DNA of 64,000 nucleotides from Acinetobacter baumannii (lineage in GTDB: Bacteria > Pseudomonadota > Gammaproteobacteria > Pseudomonadales > Moraxellaceae): the NCBI RefSeq assembly GCF_009759685.1, contig NZ_CP046654.1:2666001-2730000 (forward strand). The letters are read 5' to 3'. The notes beneath the pieces were generated by a model. The model saw nothing but the letters and a program-made list of their open reading frames with translations. It did not search any database and was not told where the DNA came from. Shown piece after piece: positions 61,701 through 64,000 of the stretch (the first letter of the stretch is position 1; each line of letters starts with the position of its first letter). The translations under genes were made by a program, and so were the position numbers.

Positions 61701-62568
61701 GGTGAAACAGCAAAAAGGTGAATTTAAAACTTTCCCTGAAAACTTTACCTTTGAAGCTTCACAGAAGGTGACAGGTGTTGTTGTTAAACAATATCAAGCT
61801 TTAGTGCCAACTAAAAATTTTGCCGAACTTGAGGCGAAAGATGAGTCCGGCGTGGTTATACAAACATTTAACGATCAGGCAGAGGCGATTAAACAACATC
61901 GCGAAGGTATTATTCGTCTGGTCCATATGCAACTTGGCGATTTGGTTCGTCAGTTGAAAAAGCAGATTTCGAAACCGCTTGCGTTGGCTTATTCACCTTT
62001 AGGCGATAAAGCTAAACTTGAGCAAATGCTGGTATACGCGACTTTACAAATGGCAATTACGACTTTGCCAATCAATGCTGATGAATTTAATCAACTGCTA
62101 GAACAGGTCAAAAAACAATTTTTGAGCTATGGGCAGCAAGCACTTGAGCAATTAAGTGATATTTATATTCAGTGGCAACAAATCCGTCGTCAACTTTTAG
62201 TACTTGATCCGGACGTATTTGGACGCAGTATCGATGATATTGAAGATCAGCTAGATTTAATGTCACTCGGCAATTTTGTCTATTGCCAGCCAGTTGATCT
62301 TTGGCAGGAATATCCACGTTATTTAAAAGCGCTGCTATTGCGTTTAGATCGATTGCCAAATAATCTACAGCGAGATCATGCTGCTATTGACGATGTCGAT
62401 CCATGGATGGACAAGGTATTTAAGTTCAAAAATGATCCAAGAATCAAAGAATTGTATTTGATGCTGGAAGAATTACGGATTTCTTTATTTTCTCAGCCGA
62501 TGAAAACCAAGATGCCTATTTCGCCAACTCGACTACAAAAGTTATGGGATCGTTTGGGAATCAGTTAA
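58711..62568 (+). CDS. hrpA: ATP-dependent RNA helicase HrpA
   Basis: This protein has 1,285 residues from GTG 58711, which has AGGA at 58697-58700; a TTG at 58684 is the alternative. It matches E. coli HrpA in length and motifs: Walker A GETGSGKTTQ (about 85-95), motif II DEAHERS, motif III VTSATL, and the C-terminal helicase strand with TNVAETALT and QRKGRCGRV, then a DUF3418-type C-terminal region. HrpA is a DEAH-box RNA helicase, in E. coli linked to rescue of stalled, collided ribosomes and mRNA processing. A 61-bp element follows the stop. Confidence 0.96.
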   Translation: MLNGLNIDQWVMARDRYRLNRLRKDKKANTAEIEKLFKQSNAKVRQRFERLPKIKLNQDLPVTQYADRLIEAIQKHQVIIVAGETGSGKTTQLPQIAMLAGRGLTGMIGHTQPRRLAARSVSQRIAEEVGEKLGESIGFKIRFNEQGSQDSIVRLMTDGILLAELGNDRFLSKYDTIIIDEAHERSLNIDFIMGYLKQLLPKRPDLKVIVTSATLDVNRFSNYFNNAPIFEVEGRSYPVEVRYRPISEMNIGGSDDDEFDDFEENLPRAVVQAVEECFADAEEKGHPEHADILIFSSTEQEIRELQETLQKYGPRHTEILPLYARLAVSEQQKIFSPSGKGRRIIIATNVAETALTVPNIRYVIDSGFARISRYNYRSRVQRLPIEAISQAAANQRKGRCGRVAPGVCIRLYSEEDFLSRPEFTEPEIKRTNLASVILQMQSLGLGELENFDFIEPPDFRLVNDGRKLLIELGALNEKKNELTKVGQMMARMPIDPRLARMIVGGAHFGVLKEILVVVSALAVQDPRERPADKQMQADQKHALFKEADSDFLFYLKLWDTLNPKGEAGMSENKRRQFAKQHFLSWLRLREWKQTHQQLVELAEGLKLSFNEKPANYENLHRALLTGLLSFIANKTDERNTFMAVRQQKAKVFPASTLHKTNTAWVMAFEMVETSQVYLRTLAKIDPEWILLAARDLLKYHYFEPHWSKKAGIVNAYAQISLFGLIIEPKRLVNFEKVDQPAAHEIFLRDALTTGNLGTVPPFLKHNLLKLEEVERVEDKLRRRDLVVDEETIYQFYASKIPEEIASRRSFEDWRATVEAKNPRYLYVEDDALWLNDRPTTQQFPDHLHNGQLRLATTYRFDPSHDEDGATVQIPVQALPQVDENIWSWGIPGWRLDLIEALLKALPKDKRRNLVPIPDMARKLMQGIDAVHLRQHIFSYLAFALRGEQITEKDFSFERIDPYLVPFIKVIDEKGKLIAKGRDLAELKARCRVETHRPVKQQKGEFKTFPENFTFEASQKVTGVVVKQYQALVPTKNFAELEAKDESGVVIQTFNDQAEAIKQHREGIIRLVHMQLGDLVRQLKKQISKPLALAYSPLGDKAKLEQMLVYATLQMAITTLPINADEFNQLLEQVKKQFLSYGQQALEQLSDIYIQWQQIRRQLLVLDPDVFGRSIDDIEDQLDLMSLGNFVYCQPVDLWQEYPRYLKALLLRLDRLPNNLQRDHAAIDDVDPWMDKVFKFKNDPRIKELYLMLEELRISLFSQPMKTKMPISPTRLQKLWDRLGIS

Positions 62569-62577
62569 AATAGATCG

Positions 62578-62638
62578 GGGTCTGTTTATGTTGTTTTTAG
62601 CTGGCAACGCAATTTATAAATGAAAGATTAACAGACCC
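62578..62638. mobile_element. 61-bp deletion derivative of the MITE-like family
   Basis: The ends GGGTCTGTT and AACAGACCC match the ends of the 297-bp element at 24467-24763. Read in reverse, the interior also shares TTTCAT, ATTGCGT and AGCTAAAAA with the right end of that element. It lies between hrpA and the FabH-like gene, and may have the shape of a hairpin over its full length. Confidence 0.65.
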
Positions 62639-62653
62639 TATTCATTTTTTTAG

Positions 62654-63769
<1,116 letters not shown>

Positions 63770-63784
63770 GTTACTAGATTAATT

Positions 63785-63810
63785 AAAAACGCTCGTAAGA
63801 GCGTTTTTTT
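63785..63810 (+). terminator. Terminator after the FabH-like gene
   Basis: A perfect stem AAAAACGCTC / GAGCGTTTTT with the loop GTAA is followed by more T. Confidence 0.85.
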
Positions 63811-63824
63811 TATGGCACAAAAAT

Positions 63825-63856
63825 AATAAAGCGAGCCAAAATTAGCCCGCTTTATT
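63825..63856 (-). terminator. Terminator for the leftward porin gene
   Basis: The arms AATAAAGCG and CGCTTTATT pair around an inner GC pair and loop, with TTATTTTTG on the minus strand after the stem, 14 bases past the porin stop. Confidence 0.7.
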
Positions 63857-63870
63857 TGAATCAAAAATAA

Positions 63871-64000
63871 TTAAAACTTTTTAGTGTAGTTCACAAACAA
63901 GCGATCTTCACCAAAGTCATTGCCATGTTTTACGTTGTAATCAATTCGAATATATTGCAGGGCAAAGCCTTTTAAGAAAGGCTGTTGAAACGTATAGTTT
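63871..64000 (-). CDS. OprD-family outer-membrane porin, 3' end only
   Basis: Only the last 42 residues are inside the window; the gene runs off the right edge. The visible end contains PFLKGFALQYIRIDYNVKHG, then FVNYTKKF with the terminal Phe that marks outer-membrane beta-barrel proteins. The alternation of residues fits the last two strands of an OprD/Occ-type barrel, as in Acinetobacter basic amino acid and carboxylate channels. The exact substrate class cannot be judged from this fragment. Confidence 0.7.
   Translation of the reverse strand, partial: NYTFQQPFLKGFALQYIRIDYNVKHGNDFGEDRLFVNYTKKF

Overview
The window looks like a piece of chromosome from an Acinetobacter of the baumannii/calcoaceticus complex. 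The signs are a low G+C content, the pairing of hisZ with purA, a Vfr-type Crp, a pyrB gene followed by an inactive pyrC', a divided ahpF/ahpC, an OprD-type porin end, and an SOS operator resembling the one described for the Acinetobacter UmuDAb regulon. The species assignment is an inference from recognised proteins and gene order; no database search was run.

Positions 1 to about 14,200 are the right-hand end of an integrated siphophage-like prophage. It reads from the 3' part of the tape-measure gene through the distal tail and hub proteins (DUF2460, DUF2163), an SGNH-type esterase and a possible lectin-like protein, the NlpC/P60 tail peptidase and the large central tail-tip protein. The lysis module (holin-like protein, GH108 endolysin) and a small DUF6527-like protein follow. 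On the opposite strand lie an unknown two-helix membrane protein, umuC, umuD and a tyrosine integrase. The integrase borders the 3' end of alaS, so the prophage appears to be inserted just downstream of alaS.

Positions 14,289 to 39,000 are mostly housekeeping genes: alaS, an epd/gap-type dehydrogenase, hisZ, purA, a membrane protein, an M48 lipoprotein protease, a Tas-like aldo-keto reductase, the Crp/Vfr regulator, an OsmC protein, a GNAT acetyltransferase, an M23 peptidase, clpB with a heat-shock promoter, a CinA-C protein, a small exported protein, rlmKL, the pyrB-pyrC' pair, a membrane-anchored OmpA-domain protein, a DUF2520 protein and a glutathione-transferase-like protein. A MITE-like element of about 300 bp lies between crp and the OsmC gene, and a 61-bp deletion derivative of the same family lies near 62,600.

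Positions 39,204 to 49,824 are an AT-rich accessory island: two unrecognised genes with a 4-bp overlap, then a giant RTX protein of 2,888 residues. Its C-terminus is typical of type I secretion, and it carries two different tandem-repeat families. No type I exporter genes are in the window. This is the least explained part of the sequence.

Positions 49,951 to the end return to core genes: trmB, a secreted ExeM/NucH-type nuclease, a second glutathione-transferase-like protein, an Ala-rich lipoprotein, ahpF, DUF1653, an O-methyltransferase, a KTSC protein, ahpC, hrpA, a FabH-like ketoacyl synthase, and the 3' end of an OprD-type porin cut by the window edge.
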